Below the pieces are notes generated by a model that had not been told where the DNA came from, ran no database searches, and worked only from the letters and a program-made list of their open reading frames with translations. 9,244 nucleotides of DNA from Actinomycetota bacterium (GTDB lineage: Bacteria; Actinomycetota; Acidimicrobiia; Acidimicrobiales; Ilumatobacteraceae): the NCBI GenBank assembly GCA_005793785.1, contig SXPW01000047.1, positions 1 to 9,244 on the forward strand. The letters run 5' to 3'. The translations under genes were made by a program, and so were the position numbers. This document shows positions 1 through 6,401 of this stretch, in pieces; position 1 is the first letter of the stretch, and the number at the start of each line of letters is the position of its first letter.

Positions 1-12
1 CTGCCATTTCGC

Positions 13-26
13 CACTCGCCCGAGTG
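13..26. repeat. short inverted repeat downstream of the MFS gene
   Basis: Six-base arms (CACTCG and CGAGTG) flank two bases, 14 bp beyond the stop codon of the minus-strand MFS gene. RNA could form a small hairpin there with a 5-bp stem and 4-nt loop, so it may help end MFS transcription. No T-run follows on the minus strand, so it is not a typical intrinsic terminator. The other bases of 1-39 show nothing I can name. Confidence 0.25.
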
Positions 27-39
27 AATCGCTCCCACG

Positions 40-1344
40 CTAGCGAGGCCGCAGAAGTCCCGTCACGGTGGGTCGCGCATGCCCCGAGCCGACGAGAACG
101 TACACCAACAGCACCGACGCTAGTACGAGAGATCCCGCTGCAAGCAGATGAAACCCGATGGCGCGACGAACGAATCCTGAAGCGAACCCGGCAAGCCCTC
201 CGCAGAAGCTCATCAGCAAATCTGCCGTTCCTTGAACTCGGACCCTGACGGACTCGTGCACGGACTCAACGAGCAAACTCGATCCACCGATCAAGCCGAA
301 GTTCCATCCAACACCCAACAACCACAGCGATGGAAACAGCATCACCTGACCCTCTCCCGATACCGATGAGAGCACACTGGCCACCACGAGCAACACCGCG
401 GCTACGACGATGGCGCTCACTCGGCCGAATCGATCCGAATACCTTCCGACGAGCGGACTGAATGCAAACATTCCAGCGATATGCAGCGACACCACGTACG
501 GTGACACGTTCTCGTGCCCGTGCAATCTCAGATGTACGGGCGTCATCGTCATCACGGCGACCATCGTCGCCTGGGAAATCACCATCGCCGACAGGGCAAG
601 TCGACCCTCACCAGTGGCGGCAATGTGATGGAACGCCGCGCGGAGACCAAGACGTGAAGGTGGAGCGAGGGTGCCGCCGCTCAACACGAGTGGATCGGGA
701 CGAAGTCGAATGGAAGTATTCAGCGCGGCCAGCGACAGGAACACCGACGAGGCCAGCCACGGCCCGCTGTACGTCGAGAGATCAAACCACGATTCCCCCG
801 CCCATTGGAATGGTCGAATGAGCAGAGGACCGAACACGGCGCCGAACGTGGAGGCGAACACCACCTGACTCATGGCGGTCGACCGTTCGGCGGGTTCGGC
901 AAGGTCGGTTGCCGCGTATCGAGCGAGAAGATTCGCCGCCTGACCGTTGCCGAAGAGGAACAACCCAACGAGAAACCACTGCAGTGATGAGGCTTCCACT
1001 CCAACCACCGCAATCACACCACCGAGTGCCGCAAGGAGGTATCCGGTGCGAAGACCGCCCCTTCGGCCGCGACAAATCATCATTCGCGCCAGCACTTGGG
1101 ACATGAAGGCCGTTCCCATCGTGACCGTAGCGGTGGCGATGCCCCCGAACGGAGTGTCGCTACCGAGGATGTCCTGCACGACGAATGCGCCGATCGTGAC
1201 CGATGAACCGAGAGCAGCGGCACCAACGATCTGCCCGACGATGAGTACTCGCAATACGCGGTGCTGTACCTGCGCACGATCGACCGGCGACAATTCACGT
1301 GCAGCACGTTCATCGCGATCGTGTTGTCGCTCGCTTCGCACCAT
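40..1344 (-). CDS. major facilitator superfamily (MFS) transporter
   Basis: This 434-residue protein is a secondary transporter of the inner membrane, probably a proton-coupled efflux or drug:H+ antiporter-type carrier; the substrate cannot be read from sequence. After a charged cytoplasmic N-terminus (residues 1-30) come hydrophobic segments consistent with about 12 helices in two halves, split by a loop near 213-245. The loop between helices 8 and 9 carries the MFS motif GRYSDRFGR (300-308), with the conserved Asp and Arg. A methionine-rich helix with MTMTP lies near 265-269, followed by HLRLHGH (271-277). The frame stays open upstream to 1488, but that would overlap the divergent FHA gene. 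I chose the ATG at 1344 because a TAGCGT box at 1350-1355 sits 5 nt before it, as for a leaderless transcript, and because the extra residues look like non-coding sequence. No related transport gene is adjacent. Confidence 0.88.
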   Translation of the reverse strand: MVRSERQHDRDERAARELSPVDRAQVQHRVLRVLIVGQIVGAAALGSSVTIGAFVVQDILGSDTPFGGIATATVTMGTAFMSQVLARMMICRGRRGGLRTGYLLAALGGVIAVVGVEASSLQWFLVGLFLFGNGQAANLLARYAATDLAEPAERSTAMSQVVFASTFGAVFGPLLIRPFQWAGESWFDLSTYSGPWLASSVFLSLAALNTSIRLRPDPLVLSGGTLAPPSRLGLRAAFHHIAATGEGRLALSAMVISQATMVAVMTMTPVHLRLHGHENVSPYVVSLHIAGMFAFSPLVGRYSDRFGRVSAIVVAAVLLVVASVLSSVSGEGQVMLFPSLWLLGVGWNFGLIGGSSLLVESVHESVRVRVQGTADLLMSFCGGLAGFASGFVRRAIGFHLLAAGSLVLASVLLVYVLVGSGHARPTVTGLLRPR

Positions 1345-1349
1345 AGGTG

Positions 1350-1355
1350 ACGCTA
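1350..1355 (-). promoter_or_regulatory. candidate -10 box (TAGCGT) of the MFS gene
   Basis: A TAnnnT hexamer ends 5 nt before the ATG at 1344 on the minus strand. In Actinobacteria this spacing commonly marks a leaderless start, where transcription begins at or next to the start codon. No convincing -35 element or Shine-Dalgarno sequence is present. The assignment rests on position and consensus only. Confidence 0.35.
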
Positions 1356-1375
1356 GATGACGACGACCCCAGCCG

Positions 1376-1381
1376 TACACT
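1376..1381 (+). promoter_or_regulatory. candidate -10 box (TACACT) of the FHA-phosphatase-kinase operon
   Basis: TACACT is a good match to the actinobacterial TAnnnT consensus. It ends 6 nt before the GTG start of the FHA gene, so the operon mRNA is probably leaderless or has a leader of only a few bases. No -35 match stands out at 16-18 bp. The same hexamer, in a longer shared string, precedes crgA at 5846-5851. Confidence 0.5.
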
Positions 1382-1387
1382 GAAAGC

Positions 1388-2071
1388 GTGGCGTTACGCG
1401 TGTACGACTCGACGATTCGCCCCATCGAGATGGGTCGGCGACTCCTCGGTGTCGTCGATTCCCAGGCTGCAGAGGACACCCGCAGCATTCCCCACGCCTA
1501 CACCGTGCTCCTGCATCCGAGTGATCGTGCCGCCTTCGACGATGTGGAGCGGGACCTCGCCAGGGAACTCGCCGAGGCGGTCACCCAACACAGTGAACGC
1601 GAGTCCTACCGTCTCGCCGAGCCGGTCATCGTGGTGTTGAAGAGCAATCCCGAAGTCAAACCCGGGAACATCTCGATCGTGCCCTCGGTGGTCCTGACGA
1701 CCGAACAGCCCGTGACGCCCGGCCCAAGAGGCAGTGAACCCGTCGTCGTGACGCCGCTTACGACGACGACCATGCCGTCCACCGAAATCATCACGTCGGC
1801 GATCGTCCTGGCAGACGGAACACGTCACGTACTCGATACCGAGCGAGTCGTCATCGGGAGACAAAGTGGTTGCACCATCACGATTCGTGACACCAATGTG
1901 AGCCGTGAGCACGTACAACTCCGACGACGGCCGAACGGCTGGACGGTTCGCGACCTCGGCAGCACGAACGGCACCAAATTGAACGGAGTTCGGGTAGAAG
2001 GCGAACAATTGTTGGCCAATGGCGACACCATCATGCTCGGTGCGATCAAGGTGACCTTCGAGATTTCGTGA
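1388..2071 (+). CDS. fhaA: FhaA-type protein: DUF3662 domain plus C-terminal FHA domain
   Basis: This 227-residue cytoplasmic adaptor probably binds phosphothreonine on targets of the kinase encoded downstream. Residues 1 to about 103 resemble the FhaA_N/DUF3662 domain (RPIEMGRRLLG near 11-21, then HAYTVLLHPSD at 36-46). Residues 104-135 are a Thr/Pro-rich linker. Residues 137-225 form an FHA domain with the phosphopeptide-binding residues visible: GR (157-158), SREH (172-175) and GSTNGT (191-196). Compared with mycobacterial FhaA (about 527 residues) the linker is very short, and the usual first 15-20 residues before the PVEIGR-like segment are missing. A stop at 1358-1360 and no other start codon force the GTG at 1388. 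In mycobacteria FhaA takes part in cell-wall and lipid II flippase control; the same role here is inferred. It is the first gene of the operon with pstP and pknB. Confidence 0.9.
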   Translation: MALRVYDSTIRPIEMGRRLLGVVDSQAAEDTRSIPHAYTVLLHPSDRAAFDDVERDLARELAEAVTQHSERESYRLAEPVIVVLKSNPEVKPGNISIVPSVVLTTEQPVTPGPRGSEPVVVTPLTTTTMPSTEIITSAIVLADGTRHVLDTERVVIGRQSGCTITIRDTNVSREHVQLRRRPNGWTVRDLGSTNGTKLNGVRVEGEQLLANGDTIMLGAIKVTFEIS

Positions 2072-2096
2072 CGGATTTCGTTCGGGTGAATTGCTC

Positions 2097-3215
2097 GTGA
2101 AGTTGGCGTGGGGTGCGGCCACGCACGTGGGCATGCTCCGTCAACAAAACGAGGACGCGTTCGTAGCCGACCAACACGTCTTCGTCGTCGCAGACGGAAT
2201 GGGCGGTCACAATGCCGGCGAAGTCGCCAGTGCCCTGGCTACCGCGGGCATGCGGGCGGCGGCGGCGGACGGCTTCAACTCGGTGGAAGCAGTGGTCACG
2301 GCCATCAACGCCGCCAATACCTCGATTCACGAAGCCAGCGGCGGTCCAAGCGAGCAACGTGGAATGGGAACGACGCTCACCGCCCTGGCACCGCTGCCGG
2401 CAACTGATACAGAACCTCAGCGAGTCGTCGTTGCCAACGTCGGGGACTCACGGGTGTACTTGCTACGCGGAGGTGAACTCAAACAGGTGAGCGCCGACCA
2501 CTCGTACGTTCAGGAATTGCTCAGTGAGGGTCTCATTACGTCAGCTGAAGCACGGGAGCATCCCCGCCGCAACATCGTGACGCGCGCTCTGGGAATCGAG
2601 GGTGACGTCAACGCCGACTCGTGGGTGGTGCCGATGGTGGTCGGTGATCGATACGTATTGTGCAGCGACGGATTGGTCGACGAGGTCGAGGACGAGCACA
2701 TTCAGTTGATACTTCGCTCTACTCCGGATCCTCAACGGGCAGCCGATCAACTGGTGAACACTGCGAACTCCAACGGCGGACGAGACAACGTGACGGTCGT
2801 CGTCGTCGACATCGTTGACGACACCACGGTTCCGGCGGTGTTGCCGACGGAGTCGTCGATTACCGAGACTCCCCGCACCCGATTCCGATTCTTTGTGGCA
2901 GCCGCCGTCATCCTCACCCTGATACTCGGTGGACTCATCGGTCTCGGTTCGTATGCCCGCGGCGGCTACCACGTGGGCTTCATCGGCGACGGGGAGACCT
3001 CGCATCTCGCGGTGTTCAAGGGTCGCCCGCGCACCATCCTGTGGTTCAAACCAACCATCGCACTGGACAGTGGTGTCGAACGTAACGATGTGTTTCCCGC
3101 GCTCGCCGAGGACATCGACACGAATCCCGAGTACCCCTCGTTGGCGCGCGCCGAGTCCTACGTCAACTCCATTCGATCCGTCGTCGAGGCACGAATGGAT
3201 GGTGGCGACTCATGA
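2097..3215 (+). CDS. pstP: PstP-like membrane-anchored PP2C serine/threonine phosphatase
   Basis: This 372-residue enzyme removes phosphate from Ser/Thr residues using two metal ions, opposing the PASTA kinase. PP2C motifs are intact, numbering from the GTG: QNED (17-20), VADGMGG (31-37), GMGTTLTAL (89-97), VANVGDSRVY (112-121), SDG (190-192) and GGRDN (227-231), so the metal-binding aspartates 20, 33, 191 and 230 are present. A Thr-rich juxtamembrane stretch (242-262) leads to one membrane helix (about 265-286) and an extracytoplasmic tail of about 85 residues, as in mycobacterial PstP. I prefer the GTG at 2097 to the TTG at 2091 because GGGTG at 2084-2088 lies 8 nt before it; the choice changes only two residues. 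The gene starts 25 nt after the FHA stop, and its own stop overlaps the kinase start in an ATGA, implying translational coupling. Confidence 0.94.
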   Translation: MKLAWGAATHVGMLRQQNEDAFVADQHVFVVADGMGGHNAGEVASALATAGMRAAAADGFNSVEAVVTAINAANTSIHEASGGPSEQRGMGTTLTALAPLPATDTEPQRVVVANVGDSRVYLLRGGELKQVSADHSYVQELLSEGLITSAEAREHPRRNIVTRALGIEGDVNADSWVVPMVVGDRYVLCSDGLVDEVEDEHIQLILRSTPDPQRAADQLVNTANSNGGRDNVTVVVVDIVDDTTVPAVLPTESSITETPRTRFRFFVAAAVILTLILGGLIGLGSYARGGYHVGFIGDGETSHLAVFKGRPRTILWFKPTIALDSGVERNDVFPALAEDIDTNPEYPSLARAESYVNSIRSVVEARMDGGDS

Positions 3216-5182
3216 GCGAGCCAATCGTCATCAATGGCCGATACGAATTGGGGCGTCGCATCGGCCGTGGCGGCATGGCCGAAGTGTTCGTCGCACGGGA
3301 TCGATTGCTCGATCGTCCAGTCGCCGTCAAGATCCTGTTCGCCGAATACGCGAAGGATCCGCTATTCGTCGAGCGATTTCGCCGTGAGGCAATGTCGGCA
3401 GCGTCCCTCAATCACCCCAACATCGTCGGGGTGTACGACTGGGGCCAGGTCGATACCACCTACTACATCGCCATGGAATACGTGCAGGGTCGCACCCTCG
3501 CCGACATCCTGCAAAAACACGAACGACTGAGCGTGCTCCAAGCCTGCGACATCGCGCTCGACATCGCCGCTGCCCTCTCATCCGCCCATGCGGCAGGGGT
3601 CGCACATCGCGACATCAAACCAGCGAACGTCATCGTGAGTGCCACGGGACATGTCAAGGTCGCCGATTTCGGGATCGCACGGGCCATTGGTGCCGCCATC
3701 GAGCAAGGGCTCACCCAAACCGGCGCGGTCATGGGTACCGCCACCTATTTCTCACCCGAGCAGGCACAGGGTGCTCAGCCCGACCCACGCTCGGACCTGT
3801 ACTCCCTCGGCGTCATCATGTACGAAATGCTCGCTGGTGAGCCTCCATTCACCGGTGAAAATGCCATCGCCATCGCGTACAAGCAGGTGCATGACGTTCC
3901 ACTTCCGCTGCGCAGCAAGAATCCCGAGGTGTCACCCGCATTCAGCGCCATCGTGATGAAATGCTTGACGAAGGATCCCCAACGCCGATATCCCACCGCC
4001 CTTGCGCTCGCCGACGACCTGCGACGGTTCGTGGACGGCAAGGAAGTGTTGGCTTTGCTCGAAGAACAGTCCGCGGTGGCAGAGGCTGGCGCTACCACCC
4101 AGTTACCCGTCGTCGGCGATCGAACCACCGATGACTCCCACGACACCCAACCCACCACGGTGTTGCCGTCCACGAGGGGACGTGGACCCACTGGTCCCTC
4201 GCGTGCTGCCGACTACCCGCCGTACGACGAAGTCGTACCACGCCGAACCGCAATATGGCTCTTTGGCTCCGTTGTCTCGATCATCGCACTCGTCGCAGTT
4301 GCCATCTTCGGATTCCGCGCTCTCACCGACGAGAACGCCGGCGCCAACATCGCCGTTCCGAACGTCATCGGACTGAACATCGAGGAGGCCAAAAGTCTGT
4401 TGATCGACCTCGGCCTCACACCGATCGAGGACCCGAGGGTTCGGGAGAACGCGAGCAACGACATCGTCTACGAGCAGACACCAGCGGCCGACACCATGGC
4501 TCGTCAGGGTGAGAACGTGGTGTTGGTGTACAACCCCGGATTCGTCCCGGTCGTCGTGCCGAACCTGATTGGACTCTCCGTTGAGGAGGCCACCAACGTG
4601 TTGAAACAAGCGGGTCTGCGACTCGTCGTCGACAAATTCGTTGCATCACCGGACATTCCTGCCAACCAGATCCTCTTGCAAACTCCAACTGCCGGACTAG
4701 GCGCCCGACCAAATTCGATCGTGACGGTAGATGTCGCTGGCGGCAACAACACCGTCCGCATTCCGGATGTCACTGGTGATGAACAAGCAGCCGCCACGAA
4801 ATTGTTGTCGGCGATGCCGCTCAATCTTGTGGTGACGATCGTGGCAGAAGCGAGTGATGTCATCGAAACGGGTCGTGTGATACGTAGCGAGCCACTTGGT
4901 GATACGGCCGTGCCGCCGGGAAGCGCCATAACGCTCTACGTGTCCTCCGGCAAAGTAACGGTTACGGTACCCAACGTCGTCGGTCAGGACGCCACGACGA
5001 GTGCTGCTCAACTCACCTCGCTTGGTTTCGTCGTCACGCTGACCGAGCAAATCCTGTCCCCGGGAGATTCGCTCAGCGGCAAGGTGCTCGCACAAAGCAT
5101 CGTGGGCGGAACTCCATCTCCCGCTGGTGCCGAAATTACGCTCACCGTCGGACGGGCAGATACCGCAACCACGCTCCCCTGA
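3212..5182 (+). CDS. pknB: PknB-like transmembrane serine/threonine kinase with four PASTA repeats
   Basis: This 656-residue receptor kinase controls cell-wall synthesis and division. The kinase domain spans about 11-273: glycine loop GRGGMAEV (18-25), catalytic Lys40, helix-C Glu59, HRDIKPANV (132-140), DFG (152-154) and SPEQA (181-185). Activation-loop Thr168 and Thr170 (LTQTGAV) match the autophosphorylated pair Thr171/Thr173 of mycobacterial PknB. A Thr-rich juxtamembrane region (about 274-345) holds TTQLP and TTVLP. One membrane helix lies at about 347-370. Four PASTA repeats follow (about 379-443, 444-511, 512-580 and 581-648), each opening with a VPN- or IPD-like turn; they bind muropeptides or lipid II in related kinases. 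Length and layout match full PknB. The ATG overlaps the phosphatase stop, with GGTGG at 3201-3205 as a weak ribosome site. Neither pknA nor the rodA/pbpA pair precedes it, unlike in mycobacteria. Confidence 0.96.
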   Translation: MSEPIVINGRYELGRRIGRGGMAEVFVARDRLLDRPVAVKILFAEYAKDPLFVERFRREAMSAASLNHPNIVGVYDWGQVDTTYYIAMEYVQGRTLADILQKHERLSVLQACDIALDIAAALSSAHAAGVAHRDIKPANVIVSATGHVKVADFGIARAIGAAIEQGLTQTGAVMGTATYFSPEQAQGAQPDPRSDLYSLGVIMYEMLAGEPPFTGENAIAIAYKQVHDVPLPLRSKNPEVSPAFSAIVMKCLTKDPQRRYPTALALADDLRRFVDGKEVLALLEEQSAVAEAGATTQLPVVGDRTTDDSHDTQPTTVLPSTRGRGPTGPSRAADYPPYDEVVPRRTAIWLFGSVVSIIALVAVAIFGFRALTDENAGANIAVPNVIGLNIEEAKSLLIDLGLTPIEDPRVRENASNDIVYEQTPAADTMARQGENVVLVYNPGFVPVVVPNLIGLSVEEATNVLKQAGLRLVVDKFVASPDIPANQILLQTPTAGLGARPNSIVTVDVAGGNNTVRIPDVTGDEQAAATKLLSAMPLNLVVTIVAEASDVIETGRVIRSEPLGDTAVPPGSAITLYVSSGKVTVTVPNVVGQDATTSAAQLTSLGFVVTLTEQILSPGDSLSGKVLAQSIVGGTPSPAGAEITLTVGRADTATTLP

Positions 5183-5215
5183 CGATCGTCTGAGGTGGTG
5201 CGAATTCGTTCGGCA

Positions 5216-5797
5216 TCAGGCCGCGCTCGAGATGAAGTTCCTCAACATCACGTGTCCGTGCTGCGTGAGGATGCTCTCGGGGTGAAACTGCACTCCTTCG
5301 ATGGCGTGTTCGCGATGTCGGATTCCCATGATCGTGCCGTCATCGGTGGTTGCGGTTGCGACGAGATCGACCGGTAGCGACGCAGGGTCGATGACCAGCG
5401 AGTGGTACCGCGTCACTTGGATTGGTGATTCCACGCCACTGAACATTCCGGCACCATCGTGGGTGATGACTGAGGTCTTTCCGTGGCGAAGTTCCGGTGC
5501 ACGCACCACCGCCGCACCGAACACGTGACCGATTGCCTGATGTCCGAGACATACACCGAAAAGTGGTACTCGTCCGATGCTGGCGCGAATGAGGTCGCAG
5601 GTGACACCCGCATCTTCTGGTCTCCCGGGTCCAGGTGAAAGGAGGATTGCGTCGCAGCGCAGTGACATGAGTTCGTCAACGTCGTGGGAATCGTTGCGCA
5701 CCACGACGGGTTCGGCGCCAAGTTCTCCGAGATACTGCACGAGGTTGTAGACGAAACTGTCGTAGTTGTCCACCACGAGGATTCGCCGAGTCTTCAC
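5216..5797 (-). CDS. trpG: class I glutamine amidotransferase, TrpG/PabA type
   Basis: This 193-residue subunit hydrolyses glutamine and passes ammonia to a chorismate-using partner, either anthranilate synthase (tryptophan) or aminodeoxychorismate synthase (folate). Sequence alone does not decide which, and many bacteria use one subunit for both. The triad is intact: Cys83 in GVCLGHQ (81-87), and His172 and Glu174 in FHPES (171-175). The oxyanion-loop SPGPG (54-58) and the N-terminal DNYDSFVYNL (10-19) are typical. The GTG at 5797 is preceded by GGCAGG (5806-5811) at 8 nt. No synthase partner gene is in the window. It is convergent with pknB (33 bp apart) and divergent from crgA (64 bp). The same placement, opposite in strand between pknB and crgA, is found in Mycobacterium tuberculosis, so the position looks conserved despite the unrelated function. 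Confidence 0.93.
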   Translation of the reverse strand: MKTRRILVVDNYDSFVYNLVQYLGELGAEPVVVRNDSHDVDELMSLRCDAILLSPGPGRPEDAGVTCDLIRASIGRVPLFGVCLGHQAIGHVFGAAVVRAPELRHGKTSVITHDGAGMFSGVESPIQVTRYHSLVIDPASLPVDLVATATTDDGTIMGIRHREHAIEGVQFHPESILTQHGHVMLRNFISSAA

Positions 5798-5845
5798 TCA
5801 CCCAGCCTGCCAACGCCCTCAGGAAGATGCACCGTGTTCGACCTC

Positions 5846-5851
5846 TACACT
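5846..5851 (+). promoter_or_regulatory. candidate -10 box (TACACT) of crgA
   Basis: TACACT ends 10 nt before the crgA ATG, giving a predicted leader of only a few bases. The surrounding string TACACTGAGAG (5846-5856) differs by one base from TACACTGAAAG at 1376-1386 before the FHA gene. No -35 match stands out. The assignment rests on consensus and position only. Confidence 0.45.
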
Positions 5852-5861
5852 GAGAGACACC

Positions 5862-6119
5862 ATGGCGCCAAAGAAACGACATACCGGCGGGCGCACCACC
5901 CCACCTGCGAGCACTCGTTACACGCCGCCCGTTCCCATCACCGTGAAAGAGAGTCCACGGTGGGTTCCCGTGTTGATGTTCGCCCTGCTCGGCGTCGGTG
6001 CGTTGGTGATCCTGTTTTACTACCTTGGTTTCGTTCCCGGAGGTAGGAGTAACTGGTACCTGTTCGGTGGTTTGTCGATGGTGCTCGGCGGGTTGTTCAC
6101 CGCCACCAAGTACCGCTAA
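5862..6119 (+). CDS. crgA: CrgA-like cell division membrane protein
   Basis: This 85-residue protein matches CrgA in size and design: a short basic, Pro/Thr-rich cytoplasmic N-terminus (1-32) and two membrane helices (about 34-56 and 65-82) joined by a short loop with PGGRSNW (59-65), ending in a basic tail (TKYR). Known CrgA proteins sit at the septum, contact FtsZ, FtsI/FtsQ and CwsA, and tune septal peptidoglycan synthesis in Actinobacteria. Sequence identity in this family is low, so the name rests mainly on size, topology and the pknB-trpG-crgA gene order. The frame is open upstream to 5766, but the ATG at 5862 follows a TACACT box and begins the basic MAPKKRH that fits the family. The gene is convergent with the small zinc-site gene, 6 bp away. 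Confidence 0.85.
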   Translation: MAPKKRHTGGRTTPPASTRYTPPVPITVKESPRWVPVLMFALLGVGALVILFYYLGFVPGGRSNWYLFGGLSMVLGGLFTATKYR

Positions 6120-6125
6120 CTCGTC

Positions 6126-6383
6126 TCACTCCACGGGAGCGACGAGCTCCATGTCCTCCAGACAGTGGCGGGGCGGTGGCGGATCTTGGTCCGGAGCCAT
6201 GGTGAGTCGCAATTCCACTCCGCACACTGCACAGCGGTACCGAAGGTTGATACGGCGCATCTCCCCCGAGGGGGGCGGTGGTGGTAGTGAACTCGTCATG
6301 CTGCGCAACATGCCGAGTCCGACCTTCCAGATGAACCACACGAGTGCCAGCCCGACCGCCACCCAGACGATCGTGCCGAACAT
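6126..6383 (-). CDS. small membrane-anchored protein with CxxC...HC zinc-site motif, function unknown
   Basis: This 85-residue protein has an N-terminal membrane helix (about 4-26), a run of five prolines (34-38), and a compact C-terminal domain with Cys51-x2-Cys54 and His73-Cys74, a likely zinc or rubredoxin-like metal site. Four more prolines (68-71) precede His73. The orderly design (helix, linker, Cys-containing domain) and the lack of any better frame on either strand argue that it is real. I believe similar small proteins occur in other Actinobacteria, but I cannot name a characterised one. It starts 18 bp after the thiolase stop on the same strand, so it is probably co-transcribed with it, though no clear Shine-Dalgarno precedes the ATG at 6383. 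It ends 6 bp from the convergent crgA. No function is assigned. Confidence 0.78.
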   Translation of the reverse strand: MFGTIVWVAVGLALVWFIWKVGLGMLRSMTSSLPPPPPSGEMRRINLRYRCAVCGVELRLTMAPDQDPPPPRHCLEDMELVAPVE

Positions 6384-6401
6384 GTTCGGTTGTTGTCGGG
6401 G

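Noticed and set aside
1345..1488. N-terminal extension of the MFS transporter to 1488
   Set aside because: It would overlap the start of the divergent FHA gene by 101 bp; the extra 48 residues show no family features, and a promoter-like box lies just before the ATG at 1344.
1394..2134. Long open frame (246 codons) on the minus strand opposite the FHA gene
   Set aside because: It is antisense to a clear DUF3662-FHA protein, is rich in His/Asp/Arg as shadows of GC-rich genes are, and has no recognisable domain.
5181..5190. Palindrome GACGATCGTC at the end of pknB as a bidirectional terminator
   Set aside because: It overlaps the pknB stop codon, has no loop to spare and no T-run on either side; too short to call a terminator in the 33-bp convergent gap.
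5766..5861. Longer CrgA beginning at 5766
   Set aside because: It would overlap the trpG start on the other strand, and the added residues do not resemble the CrgA N-terminus; the ATG at 5862 gives the usual size.
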